64,000 nucleotides of DNA from Glycine soja (lineage: Eukaryota > Streptophyta > Magnoliopsida > Fabales > Fabaceae), in assembly GCF_004193775.1 (NCBI RefSeq), contig NW_021143948.1, positions 1 through 64,000 of the forward strand, given 5' to 3'. The notes under the pieces were generated by a model, which made no database searches, was not told the origin of the DNA, and was given only the letters and a program-made list of their open reading frames with translations. A program made the position numbers and the translations under genes. The first letter of the stretch is position 1, and each line of letters opens with the position of its first letter. Of this stretch, positions 25,985 through 38,995 are shown piece by piece.

Positions 25985-28465
25985 AAAAGTTATGACCGTT
26001 TGAATTTCTCGAGAGCTTCCGTTGTTCAATTTCGAGTGTCTCGATATAGTATGCGCCTGAATCGGACATCCGAGTGAAAAGTTATGACCATTTGAATTTC
26101 TCGAGAGCTTCCGTTGTTCAATTTCGGGCGTCTCGATATATTATGCGTCTGAATCGGACTTCCGAGTGAAAAGTTATGACCATTTGAATTTCTGGAGAGC
26201 TTCCGTTGTTCAATTGCGAGCGTCTCGATATATTATGCGCCTGAATCGGACCTCCGAGTGAAAAGTTATGACCATTTTAATTGTTCTAGAGCTTCCCATG
26301 TTCAATTTCGATCATCTCGATCTATTATGAGGCTGAATCGGACCTCCGAGTAAAAAGTTATGACCGTTTGAATTTCACGAGAGCTTCCGTTGTTCAATTT
26401 CTAGCGTCTCGATATATTATGCGCCAGAATCGGACCTCCCAGTGAAAAGTTATGACCATTTGAATTTCTCGAGAGCATCCGTTGTTTAATTTCTAGCATC
26501 TCCATAAGTGATGCGCCTGAATCGGACCTCTGAGTGAAAAGTTATGATCATTTGAATTGCTCAAGAGCTTCCATTGTTCAATTTCGAGCGTCTCGATATA
26601 TTATGCGCCTGAATCTGACCTCCGAGTGAAAAGTTATGACCATTTTAATTTCTCGAGAGCTTCCGTTGTTCAATTTCGAGCATCTGCATATGTGATGCGC
26701 CTGCATCGGAACTCCGAGTTAAAAGTTATGACCATTTGAATTTCAAGAGAGCTTCTGTTGTTCAATTTCGAGCGTCTCGATATATTATGCGCATGAATCT
26801 GACCTCCGAGTGAATAGTTATGACCATTTGAATTTCTCGAGAGTTTCCGATGTTCAATTTCGGGCGTCTCGATATATTATGCCCCTGAATCAGATCTCCG
26901 ACTGAAAAGTTATGACCATTTGAATTTCACTAGATCTTCCATATTAAATTTCGAGCATCTCGATATATTATGCGCCTGAATAGGACCTCCCAGTCAAAAG
27001 TTATGACCTTTTGAATTTCTCGAGAGCTTCAGTTGTTAAATTTCGAGTGTCTCTATATGTGATGCGCCTGAATCGGACCTCCGATTGAAAAGTAATGACC
27101 ATTTGAATTTCTCGAGAGCTTCCATTGCTCAATTTCAAGGGTCTCGATATATTATGCGCTTGAATCGAACCTTTGAGTGAAAAGTTATGACCGTTTGAAT
27201 TTCTCGAGAGCTTCCGTTGTTCAATTTCGAGTGTCTCGATATAGTATGCGCCTGAATCGGACATCCGAGTGAAAAGTTATGACCATTTGAATTTCTCGAG
27301 AGCTTCCGTTGTTCAATTTCGGGCGTCTATATATATTATGCGTCTGAATCGGACCTCCGAGTGAAAAGTTATGACCATTTGAATTTCTGGAGAGGTTCCG
27401 TTGTTCAATTGCGAGCGTCTCGATATATTATGCACCTGAATCGGACCTCCGAGTGAAAAGTTATGACCATTTTAATTGTTCTAGAGCTTCCCATGTTCAA
27501 TTTCGATCACCTCGATCTATTATGAGGCTGAATCGGACCTCCGAGTAAAAAGTTATGACCGTTTGAATTTCACGAGAGATTCCGTTGTTAGATTGCTAGC
27601 GTCTCGATATATTATGCGCTAGAATCGGACCTCCCAGTGAAAAGTTATGAGCATTTGAATTTCTCGAGAGCATCCGTTGTTTAATTTCTAGCATCTCCAT
27701 AAGTGATGCGCCTGCATCGGAACTCCAAGTTAAAAGTTAGGTACATTTGAATTGCTCAAGATCTTCCATTGTTCAATTTCGAGCGTCTCGATATATTATG
27801 CCCCTGAATCGGACCTCCGAGAGAAAAGTTATGACCATTTGAATTTCTCAAGATCTTCCATATTCAATTTCGAGCATCTAGATATATTATGCGCTCGAAT
27901 GGGACCTCCCAGTCAAAAGTTATGACCTATTAAATATCTAGAGAGCTTCAGTTGTTAAATTTCGAGCGTCTCTATATGTGATGCGCCTGCATCGGAACTC
28001 CGAGTTAAAAGTTATGACCATTTGAATTTCTTGAGAGCATCTGTTGTTCAGTTTCGAGCGTCTCGATATATTATGCGCATGAATCTGACCTCCGAGTGAA
28101 AAGTTATGACCATTTGAATTTCTCGAGAGCTTCCGATGTTCAATTTCGGGCGTGTCGATATATTATGCCCCTGAATCAGACCTCCGACTGAAAAGTTATG
28201 ACCATTTGAATTTCGCAAGATCTTCCATATTCGATTTCGAGCATCTCGATATATTATGCGCCTTAATAGGACCTCCAAGTCAAAAGTTATGACCTTTTGA
28301 ATTTCTCGAGAGCTTCAGTTGTTAAATTTCAAGCGTCTCTGTATGCGATGCGCCTGAATCAAACCTCCGATTGAAAAGTAATGACCATTTGAATTTCTCG
28401 AGAGCTTCCATTGCTCAATTTCGAGTGTCTCGATATATTATGCGCTTGAATCGAACCTTTGAGTG
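25985..28465 (+). repeat. 13/14-monomer higher-order repeat (1195-1286 bp, 2 copies)
   Basis: Copy 1 spans about 25,985-27,179 and copy 2 about 27,180-28,465. The offset is 1195 bp for the first part (anchor CAATTGCGAG at 26,211 and 27,406) and 1286 bp for the second part (GCGCATGAATCTG near 26,789 and 28,075), so copy 2 has one extra monomer. A rare marker is the CTCGATCTATTATGAGGCTG unit, in both copies. Confidence 0.87.
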
Positions 28466-31400
28466 AAAAGTTATGAACATTTGAATTTCTCGAGAGCTTC
28501 ATTTGTTCAATTTCGAGCATCTCCATATATGATGCGCCTGCATCGGAACTCCGAGTTAAAAGTTATGACCATTTGAATTTCTCGAGAGCTTCCGTTGTTC
28601 AATTTCGAGCGTCTCGATATATTATGTGCCTGAATCTGACCTCTGAGTGAAAAGTTATGACCATTTGAATTTCTCGAGAGCTTCCGTTGTTCAATTTCGG
28701 GTGTCTTGATATAATATTCGCCTGAATCAGACCTCCGAGTGAAAAGTTATGACGAATTGAATTTCTAAAGATCTTCCATTGTTCAATTTCAAGCATCTCC
28801 ATATGTGATGCGCCTGCATCGGAACTCCGTGTTAAAATTTATGGCCATTTGAATTTCTCGAGAGCTTCCGTTGTTCAATTTCGAGCGTCTCTATATGTGA
28901 TACGCCTGAATCGGACTTTCGAATGAAAATTTATGACCATTTGAATTTCTCGAGAGCTTCCGTTGTTCAATTTTGAGCATCTCTATATGTGATGCGCCTG
29001 CATCAGACCTCCGAGTGAAAAGTTATGACCATTTGTATTTCTCGAGAGCTTCCGTTGTTTAATTTCGGGCATCTCGATATATTATGCCCCTGAATCGGAC
29101 CTCCGAGTGAAAAGTTATGACCATTTGAATTTCTCAAGATCTTCCATATTCAATTTCGAGCATCTAGATATATTATGCGCCAGAATCGGACCTCCCAGTC
29201 AAAAGTTATGACCTTTTGAATTTCTTGAGAGCTTCCATTGCTCAATTTCGAGGGTGTTGATAGATTATGCACTTGAATCGAACCTCCGAGTGAAAAGTTA
29301 TGAACATTTGAATTTCTGATGAGCTTCCGTTGTTCAATTTCGAGCGTCTCATTATATTATGCACCTGAATCGGACCTCCAAGTGAAAAGGTATGATCATT
29401 TGAATTTCACGAGAGCTTCCGTTGTTCAATTTTGAGCGTCTCGATATATTATGCGCCTGAATCTGACCTCCGTGTGAAAAGTTATGACCATTTGAATTTC
29501 CCGAGAGCTTACGTTGTTTAATTCCCAGCGTTTCCATATGTGATGCGCCTGCATCGGAACTCCGAGTTAAAAGTTATGACCATTTGAATTTCCCGAGAGC
29601 TTCCGTTGTTCAATTTCGAGTGTCTCGATATAGTATGCGACTGAATCGGACATCCGAGTGAAACGTTATGACCATTTGAATTTCTCGAGAGCTTCTGTTG
29701 TTCAATTTGGGCATCTCGATATATTATGCGCCTGAATCGGACCTCCGAGTGAAAAGTTATGACCATTTGAATTTCCCGAGAGCTTCCGTTGTTCAATATC
29801 GAGCGTCTCGATATATTATGCGCCTGAATCTGACCTACGAGTGAAAAGTTATGACCATTTCAATTTCTTGAGAGCTTCTGTTGTTCAATTTGGGCGTCTC
29901 GATATATTATGCGCCTGAATCAGACCTCCGACTGAAAAGTTATGACCATTTGAATTTCGCAAGATCTTCCATATTCAATTTCGAGCATCTCGATATATTA
30001 TGCGCTCAAATCGGACCTCCCAGTCAAAAGTTATGACCTTTTGAATTTCTCGAGAGCTTCAGTTGTTAAACTTCAAGCGTCTCTGTATGCGATGCGCCTG
30101 AATCAAACCTCCGATTGAAAAGTAATGACCATTTGAATTTCTCGAGAGCTTCCATTGCTCAATTTCGAGGGTCTCGATATATTATGCGCTTGAATCGAAC
30201 CTTTGAGTGAAAAGTTATGAACATTTGAATTTCTGAAGAGCTTCCGTTGTTCAATTTCGAGCGTCTCATTATATTATGCGCCTGAATCGGACCTCCGAGT
30301 GAAAAGTTATGTTTATTTGAACTTCACGAGAGCTTCCGTTGTTCAATTTTGAGCGTCTCGATATATTATGCGCCTGAATCTGACCTCCGTGTGAAAAGTT
30401 ATGACCATTTGAATTTCTCGAGAGCTTACGTTGTTCAATTCCGAGCGTTTCCATATGTGATGCGCCTGCATCGAAACTCCGAGTTAAAAGTTATGACCAT
30501 TTGAATTTCTCGAGAACTTCCGTTGTTCAATTTCAAACATCTCTATATGTGATGCACCTGCATCAGACCTCCGAGTTAAAAGTTATGACCATTTGAATTT
30601 CATGAGAGCTTCCGTTGTTCAATATCGAGCGTCTCGATATATTATGCTCCCTAATCGGACCTTCGAGTGAAAAGTTATGACCATTTGAATTGCTCCAGAG
30701 ATTCCCATGTTCAATTTCGAGCATCTCGATATATTATGCGCCTGAATCGGACCTCCGAGTAAAAAGTTATAACCGTTTGAATTTCACGACAGCTGCCGTT
30801 GTTCAATTTCGAGCGTCTCGATATATTATGCGCCTGAGTCGGACATTCGAGTGAAAAGTTATGACCATTTGAATTTCTCGAGAGCTTCCGTTGTTCAATT
30901 TCGGGCGTCTCGATATATTATGCGCCTGAATCGGACATTCGAGTAAAAAGTTATGACCATTTGAATTTCTCGAGAGCTTCCGTTGTTCAATTTCGGGCGT
31001 CTCGATATATTATGCGCCTGAATCGGACCTCCGAGTGAAAAGTTATGACCTTTTTGAATTTCAGGAGAACTTCCATTGTTCAATTTCGAGCGTCTCGATA
31101 TATTATGCGCCTGAATCGGACCTCCGAGTGAAAAGTTATGACCATTTGAATTGCTCCAGAGATTCCCATGTTCAATTTCGAGCATCTCGATATATTATGC
31201 GCCTGAATCGGACCTCCGAGTAAAAAGTTATAACCATTTTAATTTCACGACAGCTGCCGTTGTTCAATTTCGAGCGTCTCAATATATTATGCGCCTAAAT
31301 CTGACCTCCGTGTGAAAACTTATGACCATTTGAATTTCCCGACAGCTTACGTTGTTCAATTCCTGGCGTTTCCATATGTGATGCGCCTGCATCGGAACTC

Positions 31401-34400
31401 CGAGTTAAAAGTTATGACCATTTGAATTTCTCGAGAGCTTCCGTTGTTCAATTTCGAGCGTCTCGATATATTATGCGCCTGAATCTGACCTTCGAGTGAA
31501 AAGTTATGACCATTTCAATTTCTTGAGAGCTTCTGTTGTTCAATTTCGGGCTTGTCGATATATTATGCGCCTGAATCGGACCTCCGAGTGAAAAGTTATG
31601 ACCATTTAAATTTCTCGAGAGCTTCCGTTGTCTAATTTCGAGCTTTTCTATATGTGATGCGCTTGAATCGGACCTCCGTGTTAAAAGTTGTCACCATTTG
31701 AATTTCTCGAGAGCTTCCGTTGCTCAATTTCGAGCATCTCTATATGTGATGCGCTTGCATCGGACCTCCGAGTGAAAATTTATGACTATTTGAATTTCTC
31801 GAGATCTTCCGTTGTTCAATTTCGAGCATCTCTATATGTGATGCACCTGCATCAGACTTTGAGTTAAAAGTTATGACCATTTGAATTTCACGAGAGCTTC
31901 CGTTGTTCAATTCCGAGTGTCTCGATATATTATGCGCCTAAATCGGACCTCCGAGTAAAAAGTCATGACCGTTTGAATTTCTCGAGAGCTTCCGTTGTTC
32001 AATTTTGAGTGTCTCGATATAGTATGCGCCTGAATCGGACATCCGAGTGAAACGTTATGACCATTTGAATTTCTTAAGATCTTCCATATTCAATTTCGAG
32101 CATCTAGATATATTATGCGCTCAAATCGGACCTCCCAGTCAAAAGTTATGACCTTTTGAATTTCTCGAGAGCTTCCATTGCTCAATTTCGAGGGTCTCGA
32201 TATATTATGCGCTTGAATCGAACCTCCGAGTGAAAAGTTATGAACATTTGAATTTCTGATGAGCTTCCGTTGTTAAATTTCGAGCGTCTCATTATATTAT
32301 GCGCCTGAATCGGACCTCCGAGTTAAAATTTATGACCATTTGAATTTCTCGAGAGCTTCCGTTGTTCAATTTCGAGCATCTCTATATGTGATGCACCTAC
32401 ATCAGACCTCCGAGTTAAAAGTTATGACCATTTGAATTTCACGAGAGCTTTCGTTGTTCAATTTCGAGCATCTCGATATATTATGTGCCTGAATCGGACC
32501 TCCGAGTAAAAAGTTATGACCGTTTGAATTTCTCGACAGCTTCCGTTGTTCAATTTCGAACGTCTTGATATAAAATGCGCCTGAGTTGGACATCCGAGTG
32601 AAAAGTTATGACCATTTGAATTTCTCGAGAGCTTCCGTTGTTCAATTTCGGGCGTCTCGATATATTATGCGCCTGAATCGGACCTCCGAGTCAAAAGTTA
32701 TGACCTTTTTGAATTTCAGGAGAACTTCCGTTGTTCAATTTCGAGCGTCTCGATATATTATGCGCCCAAATCGGACCTCCGAGTGAAAAGTTATGACCAT
32801 TTGAATTGCTCCAGAGATTCCCATGTTCAATTTCGAGCATCTCGATATATTATGCGCCTGAATCGGACCTCCGAGTAAAAAGTTATAACCGTTTGAATTT
32901 CACGAGAGCTTCCGTTGTTCAATTTCGAGCGTCATGATATATTATGCGCCTGAATCTGACCTCCGTGTGAAAAGTTATGACCATTTGAATTTCCCGAGAG
33001 CTTACGTTGTTCAATTCCCAGCGTTTCCATATGTGATGCGCCTGCATCGGAACTCCGAGTTAAAAGTTATGACCATTTGAATTTCCCGAGAGCTTCCGTT
33101 GTTCAATATCGAGCGTCTCGATATATTATGCGCCTGAATCTGACCTACGAGTGAAAAGTTATGACCATTTCAATTTCTTGAGAGCTTCTGTTGTTCAATT
33201 TGGGCGTTTCGATATATTATGCGCCTGAATCGGACCTCCGAGTGAAATGTTATGACCATTTGAATTTCCCGAGAGCTTCCGTTGTTCAATATCGAGCGTC
33301 TCGATATATTATGCGCCTCAATCTGACCAAAGAGTGAAAAGTTATGACCATTTCAATTTCTTGAGAGCTTCTGTTGTTCAATTTTAAGCGTCTCAATATA
33401 TTATGCGCCTGAATCGGACCTCCGAGTGAAAAGTTATGACCATTTGAATTTCTCGAGAGCTTCCGTTGTCTAATTTCGAGCTTTTCTATATGTGATGCGC
33501 TTGAATCGGACCTCCGTGTTAAAAGTTGTCACCATTTGAATTTCTCGCAATCTTCCGTTGCTCAATTTCGAGCATCTCTATATGTGATGCGCCTGCATCG
33601 GACCTCCGAGTGAAAATTTATGAGTATTTTAATTTCTCGAGAGCTTCCATTGTTCAATTTCGAGCATCTCTATATGTGATGCACCTGCATCAGACCTCCG
33701 AGTTAAAAGTTATGGCCATTTGAATTTCACGAGAGCTTCCGTCGTTCAATTTCGAGCGTCTCGATATATTATGTGCCTAAATCAGACCTCGAGTGAAACG
33801 TTATGACCATTTGAATTTCTCGAGAGCTTCCGTTGTTCAATTTCGAGCATCTCTATATGCGATGCACCTGCATCAGACCTCCGAGTTAAAAGTTATGACC
33901 ATTTGAATTTCACGAGAGCTTCCGTCGTTCAATTTCGAGCGTCTCGATATATTATGTGCCTGAATCAGACCTCCGAGTAAAAATTTATAACCGTTTGAAT
34001 TTCACGAGAGCTTCCGTTGTTCAATTTCGAGCGTCTCGATATATTATGCGCCTGAATCTGACCTCCGTGTGAAAAGTTATGACCATTTGAATTTCCCGAG
34101 AGCTTCCGTTGTTCAATATCGAGCGTCACGATATATTATGTGCCTGAATCAGACCTCCGAGTAAAAAGTTATGACCGTTTGAATTTCTCGAGAGCTTCTG
34201 TTGTTCAATTTCGAACGTCTCGAGATAGTATGCGCCTGAATCGGACATCCGAGTGAAAAGTTATGACCATTTGAATTTCTCGAGAGCTTCCGTTGATCAA
34301 TTTCGGGCGTCTCGATATATTATGCGCCTGAATCGGACCTCCGAGTGAAAAGTTATGACCATTTTGAATTTCAGGAGAGCTTCCGTTGTTCAATTTCGAG

Positions 34401-35029
34401 CGTCTCGATATATTATGCGCCTGAATAGGACCTCCGAGTGAAAAGTTATGACCATTTGAATTGCTCCAGAGATTCCCATGTTCAATTTCGAGCATCTCGA
34501 TATATTATGCGCCTGAATCGGACCTCCGAGTAAAAAGTTATAACCGTTTGAATTTCACGAGAGCTTCCGTTGTTCAATTTTGAGCGTCTCGATATATTAT
34601 GCGCCTGAATCTGACCTCCGTGTGAAAAGTTATGACCATTTGAATTTCCCGAGAGCTTCCGTTGTTCAATATCGAGCGTCTCGATATATTATGCGCCTGA
34701 ATCTGACCTACGAGTGAAAAGTTATGACCATTTCAATTTCTTGAGAGCTTCTGTTGTTCAATATCGAGCGTCTCGATATATTATGCGCCTGAATCGGACC
34801 TCCGAGTGAAAAGTTATGACCATTTGAATTTCTCGAGAGCTTCCATTGTCTAATTTCGAGCTTCTCTATATGTGATGCGCTTGAATCGGACCTCCGTGTT
34901 AAAAGTTGTCACCATTTGAATTTCTCGAGAGCTTCCGTTGCTCAATTTCGAGCATCTCTATATGTGATGCGCCTGCATCGGACCTCCGAGTGAAAAGTTA
35001 TGACCATTTGAATTTCTCGAGAGCTTCCG
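28466..35029 (+). repeat. Irregular satellite mosaic
   Basis: I found no single long tandem unit here. The stretch reuses units seen elsewhere: the 11-mer-like TTACGTTG...TTTCCATATG unit (about 29,510 and 31,350), the 93-bp TTTTGAATTTCAGGA unit followed by the GCTCCAGAGATTCCCATG unit (about 31,050, 32,710, 34,365) and the GCTTTTCTATATG ... GTTGTCACC unit (about 31,640 and 33,480). A dimer near 33,085 recurs about 183 bp later. No non-satellite sequence was seen. Confidence 0.75.
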
Positions 35030-35583
35030 TTGTTCAATTTCGGGCGTCTCGAGATATTATGCGCCTGAATCGGACCTCCGAGTGAAAAGTTATGACCATT
35101 TGAATTGCTCAAGATCTTCCATTGTTCAATTTCGAGCGTCTCACTATTTTATGCGCCTGTATCGGACCTCCGAGTTAAATGTTATGACCATTTGAATTTC
35201 TCGAGAGCTTCAGTTGTTCAATTTCGAGCATCTCCATATGTGATGCGCCTACATCGAAACTTCGAGTTAAAAGTTATGACCATTTGAATTTCTCGAGAGC
35301 TTCCGTTGTTCAATTTCGAGCGTCTCGATATATTATGTGTGTGAATCTAACCTCCGAGTTAAAAGTTATGACCATTTGAATTTCTCGAGAGCTTCCGTTG
35401 TTCAATTTCGACCGTCTCAATATATTACGCGCCTGAATCGGACCTCCGAGTTAAAAGTTATGACCATTTGAATTTCTCAAGAGCTTCCGTTGTCTAATTT
35501 CGAGCTTTTCTATATGTGATGCGCTTGAATCGGACCTCCGTGTTAAAAGTTGTCACCATTTGAATTTCTCGAGAGCTTCCGTT

Positions 35584-35675
35584 GCTCAATTTCGAGCATC
35601 TCTATATGTGATGCGCCTGCATCGGACCTCCGAGTGAAAATTTATGACAATTTGAATTTCTCGAGAGCTTCTGTT
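35584..35675 (+). repeat. Exemplar class B monomer (CTATATGTGATG / CTGCATC)
   Basis: This 92-bp unit carries the class B block: GAGCATCTCTATATGTGATG replaces GAGCGTCTCGATATATTATG, followed by CGCCTGCATCGG. Class B units are scattered among class A units and often sit in fixed places within the longer repeat units. The changes disrupt the first dyad of class A and create GATGC-GCCT-GCATC at 35,610-35,623. Class B may correspond to one of the published soybean subfamilies, but I could not check which. Confidence 0.85.
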
Positions 35676-35699
35676 GTTCAATTTCAAGCGTCTCAATAT

Positions 35700-38600
35700 A
35701 TTATGCGCCTGAATCGGACCTCCGAGTGAAAAGTTATGACCATTTGAATTTCTCGAGAGCTTCCGTTGTCTAATTTCGAGCTTTTCTATATGTGATGCGC
35801 TTGAATCGGACCTCCGTGTTAAAAGTTGTCACCATTTGAATTTCTCGAGAGCTTCCGTTGCTCAATTTCGAGCATCTCTATATGTGATGCGCCTGCATCG
35901 GACCTCCGAGTGAAAATTTATGACTATTTGAATTTCTCGAGAGCTTCCGTTGTTCAATTTCGAGCATCTCTATATGTGATGCACCTGCATCAGACCTCCG
36001 AGTTAAAAGTTATGACCATTTGAATTTCACGAGAGCTTCCGTTGTTCAATTTCGAGCGTCTCGATATATTATGCGCCTGAATCGGACCTCCGAGTAAAAA
36101 GTCATGACCGTTTGAATTTCTCTAGAGCTTCCGTTGTTCAATTTCGAGTGTCTCGATATAGTATGCGACTGAATCGGACATCTGAGTGAAACGTTATGAC
36201 CATTTGAATTTCTCGAGAGCTTCCGTTGTTCAATTTCGAGCATCTCTATATGCGATGCACCTGCATCAGACCTCCGAGTTAAAAGTTATGACCATTTGAA
36301 TTTCACGAGAGCTTCCGTCGTTCAATTTCGAGCGTCTCGATATATTATGTGCCTAAATCAAACCTCGAGTGAAACGTTATGACCATTTGAATTTCTCGAG
36401 AGCTTCCGTTGTTCAATTTTGAGCATCTCTATATGGGATGCACCTGCATTAGACCTCCGAGTTAAAAGTTATGATCATTTGAATTTCACGAGAGCTTCCG
36501 TCGTTCAATTTCGAGCGTCTCGATATATTATGTGCCTGAATCAGACCTCCGAGTAAAAAGTTATGACCGTTTGAATTTCTCGAGAGCTTCTGTTGTTCAA
36601 TTTCGAACGTCTCGAGATAGTATGCGCCTGAATCGGACATCCGAGTGAAAAGTTAAGACCATTTGAATTTCTCGAGAGCTTCCGTTGTTCAATTTCGGGC
36701 GTCTCGATATATTATGCGCCTGAATCGGACCTCCGAGTGAAAAGTTATGACCATTTTGAATTTCAGGAGAGCTTCCGTTGTTCAATTTCGAGCGTCTCGA
36801 TATATTATGCGCCTGAATCGGACCTCCGAGTGAAAAGTTATGACCATTTGAATTGCTCCAGAGATTCCCATGTTCAATTTCGAGCATCTCGATATATTAT
36901 GCGCCTGAATCGGACCTCCGAGTAAAAAGTTATAACCGTTTGAATTTCACGAGAGCTTCCGTTGTTCAATTTCGAGCGTCTCGATATATTATGCGCCTGA
37001 ATCTGACCTCCGTGTGAAAAGTTATGACCATTTGAATTTCCCGAGAGCTTCCGTTGTTCAATATCGAGCGTCTCGATATATTATGCGCCTGAATCTGACC
37101 TACGAGTGAAAAGTTATGACCATTTCAATTTCTTGAGAGCTTCTGTTGTTCAATTACGGGCGTCTCGATATATTATGCGCCTGAATCGGACCTCCGAGTT
37201 AAAAGTTATGACCATTTGAATTTCTCGAGAGCTTCCGTTGTCTAATTTCGAGCTTTTCTATATGTGATGCGCTTGAATCGGACCTCCGTGTTAAAAGTTG
37301 TCACCATTTGAATTTCTCGAGAGCTTCCGTTGCTCAATTTCGAGCATCTCTATATGTGATGCGCCTGCATCGGACCTCCGAGTGAAAATTTATGACTATT
37401 TGAATTTCTCGAGAGCTTCCGTTGTTCAATTTCGAGCATCTCTATATGTGATGCACCTGCATCAGACCTCCGAGTTAAAAGTTATGACCATTTGAATTTC
37501 ACGAGAGCTTCCGTTGTTCAATTTCGAGCGTCTCGATATATTATGCGCCTGAATCGGACCTCCGAGTAAAAAGTCATGACCGTTTGAATTTCTCTAGAGC
37601 TTCCGTTGTTCAATTTCGAGTGTCTCGATATAGTATGCGACTGAATCGGACATCTGAGTGAAACGTTATGACCATTTGAATTTCTCGAGAGCTTCCGTTG
37701 TTCAATTTCGAGCATCTCTATATGCGATGCACCTGCATCAGACCTCCGAGTTAAAAGTTATGACCATTTGAATTTCACGAGAGCTTCCGTCGTTCAATTT
37801 CGAGCGTCTCGATATATTATGTGCCTAAATCAAACCTCGAGTGAAACGTTATGACCATTTGAATTTCTCGAGAGCTTCCGTTGTTCAATTTTGAGCATCT
37901 CTATATGGGATGCACCTGCATTAGACCTCCGAGTTAAAAGTTATGATCATTTGAATTTCACGAGAGCTTCCGTCGTTCAATTTCGAGCGTCTCGATATAT
38001 TATGTGCCTGAATCAGACCTCCGAGTAAAAAGTTATGACCGTTTGAATTTCTCGAGAGCTTCTGTTGTTCAATTTCGAACGTCTCGAGATAGTATGCGCC
38101 TGAATCGGACATCCGAGTGAAAAGTTAAGACCATTTGAATTTCTCGAGAGCTTCCGTTGTTCAATTTCGGGCGTCTCGATATATTATGCGCCTGAATCGG
38201 ACCTCCGAGTGAAAAGTTATGACCATTTTGAATTTCAGGAGAGCTTCCGTTGTTCAATTTCGAGCGTCTCGATATATTATGCGCCTGAATCGGACCTCCG
38301 AGTGAAAAGTTATGACCATTTGAATTGCTCCAGAGATTCCCATGTTCAATTTCGAGCATCTCGATATATTATGCGCCTGAATCGGACCTCCGAGTAAAAA
38401 GTTATAACCGTTTGAATTTCACGAGAGCTTCCGTTGTTCAATTTCGAGCGTCTCGATATATTATGCGCCTGAATCTGACCTCCGTGTGAAAAGTTATGAC
38501 CATTTGAATTTCCCGAGAGCTTCCGTTGTTCAATATCGAGCGTCTCGATATATTATGCGCCTGAATCTGACCTACGAGTGAAAAGTTATGACCATTTCAA

Positions 38601-38995
38601 TTTCTTGAGAGCTTCTGTTGTTCAATTACGGGCGTCTCGATATATTATGCGCCTGAATCGGACCTCCGAGTGAAAAGTTATGACCATTTGAATTTCTCGA
38701 GAGCTTCCGTTGTCTAATTTCGAGCTTTTCTATATGTGATGCGCTTGAATCGGACCTCCGTGTTAAAAGTTGTCACCATTTGAATTTCTCGAGAGCTTCC
38801 GTTGCTCAATTTCGAGCATCTCTATATGTGATGCGCCTGCATCGGACCTCCGATTGAAAATTTATGACTATTTGAATTTCTCGAGAGCTTCCGTTGTTCA
38901 ATTTCAAGCATCTCTATATGTGATGCACCTACATCAAACCTCCGAGTTAAAAGTTATGACCATTTGAATTTCACGAAAGCTTCTGTTGTTCAATT
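35700..38995 (+). repeat. 16-monomer higher-order repeat (1472 bp, 2.2 copies, nearly identical)
   Basis: Copies run about 35,700-37,171, 37,172-38,643 and, partially, from 38,644. The offset is exactly 1472 bp (16 x 92, with internal 91- and 93-bp units cancelling). Side-by-side reading of copies 1 and 2 showed essentially no differences beyond GAGTTAAAAG (37,195) against GAGTGAAAAG (38,667) near the edge. The third copy diverges more (GATTGAAAATTTATG, CAAGCATCTC, CTACATCAAACC). After about 39,160 it jumps to the equivalent of 38,060, skipping about four monomers. Confidence 0.93.
36687..36779 (+). repeat. Exemplar 93-bp monomer (GACCATTTTGAATTTCAGGA)
   Basis: One extra T in GACCATTTTGAA and a switch from CTCGAG to CAGGAG mark this lineage. 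Copies sit at about 31,050, 32,710, 34,365, 36,755, 38,227 and 44,483. They are usually followed by the GCTCCAGAGATTCCCATG unit, so the pair is a useful tracer of block duplications between 31 and 45 kb. Confidence 0.85.

Larger units (their letters stand above)
35030..36940 (+). repeat. ~1.9-kb block duplicated 7.6-7.8 kb downstream, copy 1
   Basis: This block recurs at 42,667-44,680. The offset is 7637 bp at the start, 7821 bp after a 184-bp dimer expansion in copy 2, and 7729 bp after copy 2 lost one monomer near 43,970. It contains the rare CTCACTATTTTATG unit (35,137) and overlaps the first 16-mer copy, so the 16-mer expansion and the block duplication involve the same material. Confidence 0.85.

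Noticed and set aside
28466..35029. A possible unique (non-satellite) insert in the irregular zone
   Set aside because: Reading through, every stretch still resolves into monomers in the same orientation; only the order of variants is irregular.
34205..38359. Repeated 96-codon minus-strand frames (34,205; 36,597; 38,069; also 30,895 and 44,326) as a possible small gene family
   Set aside because: Each spans the 93-bp unit with the extra T in GACCATTTTGAA, which shifts frame and extends the reading frame by about a monomer. Copies follow the block duplications exactly and have no other gene-like property.
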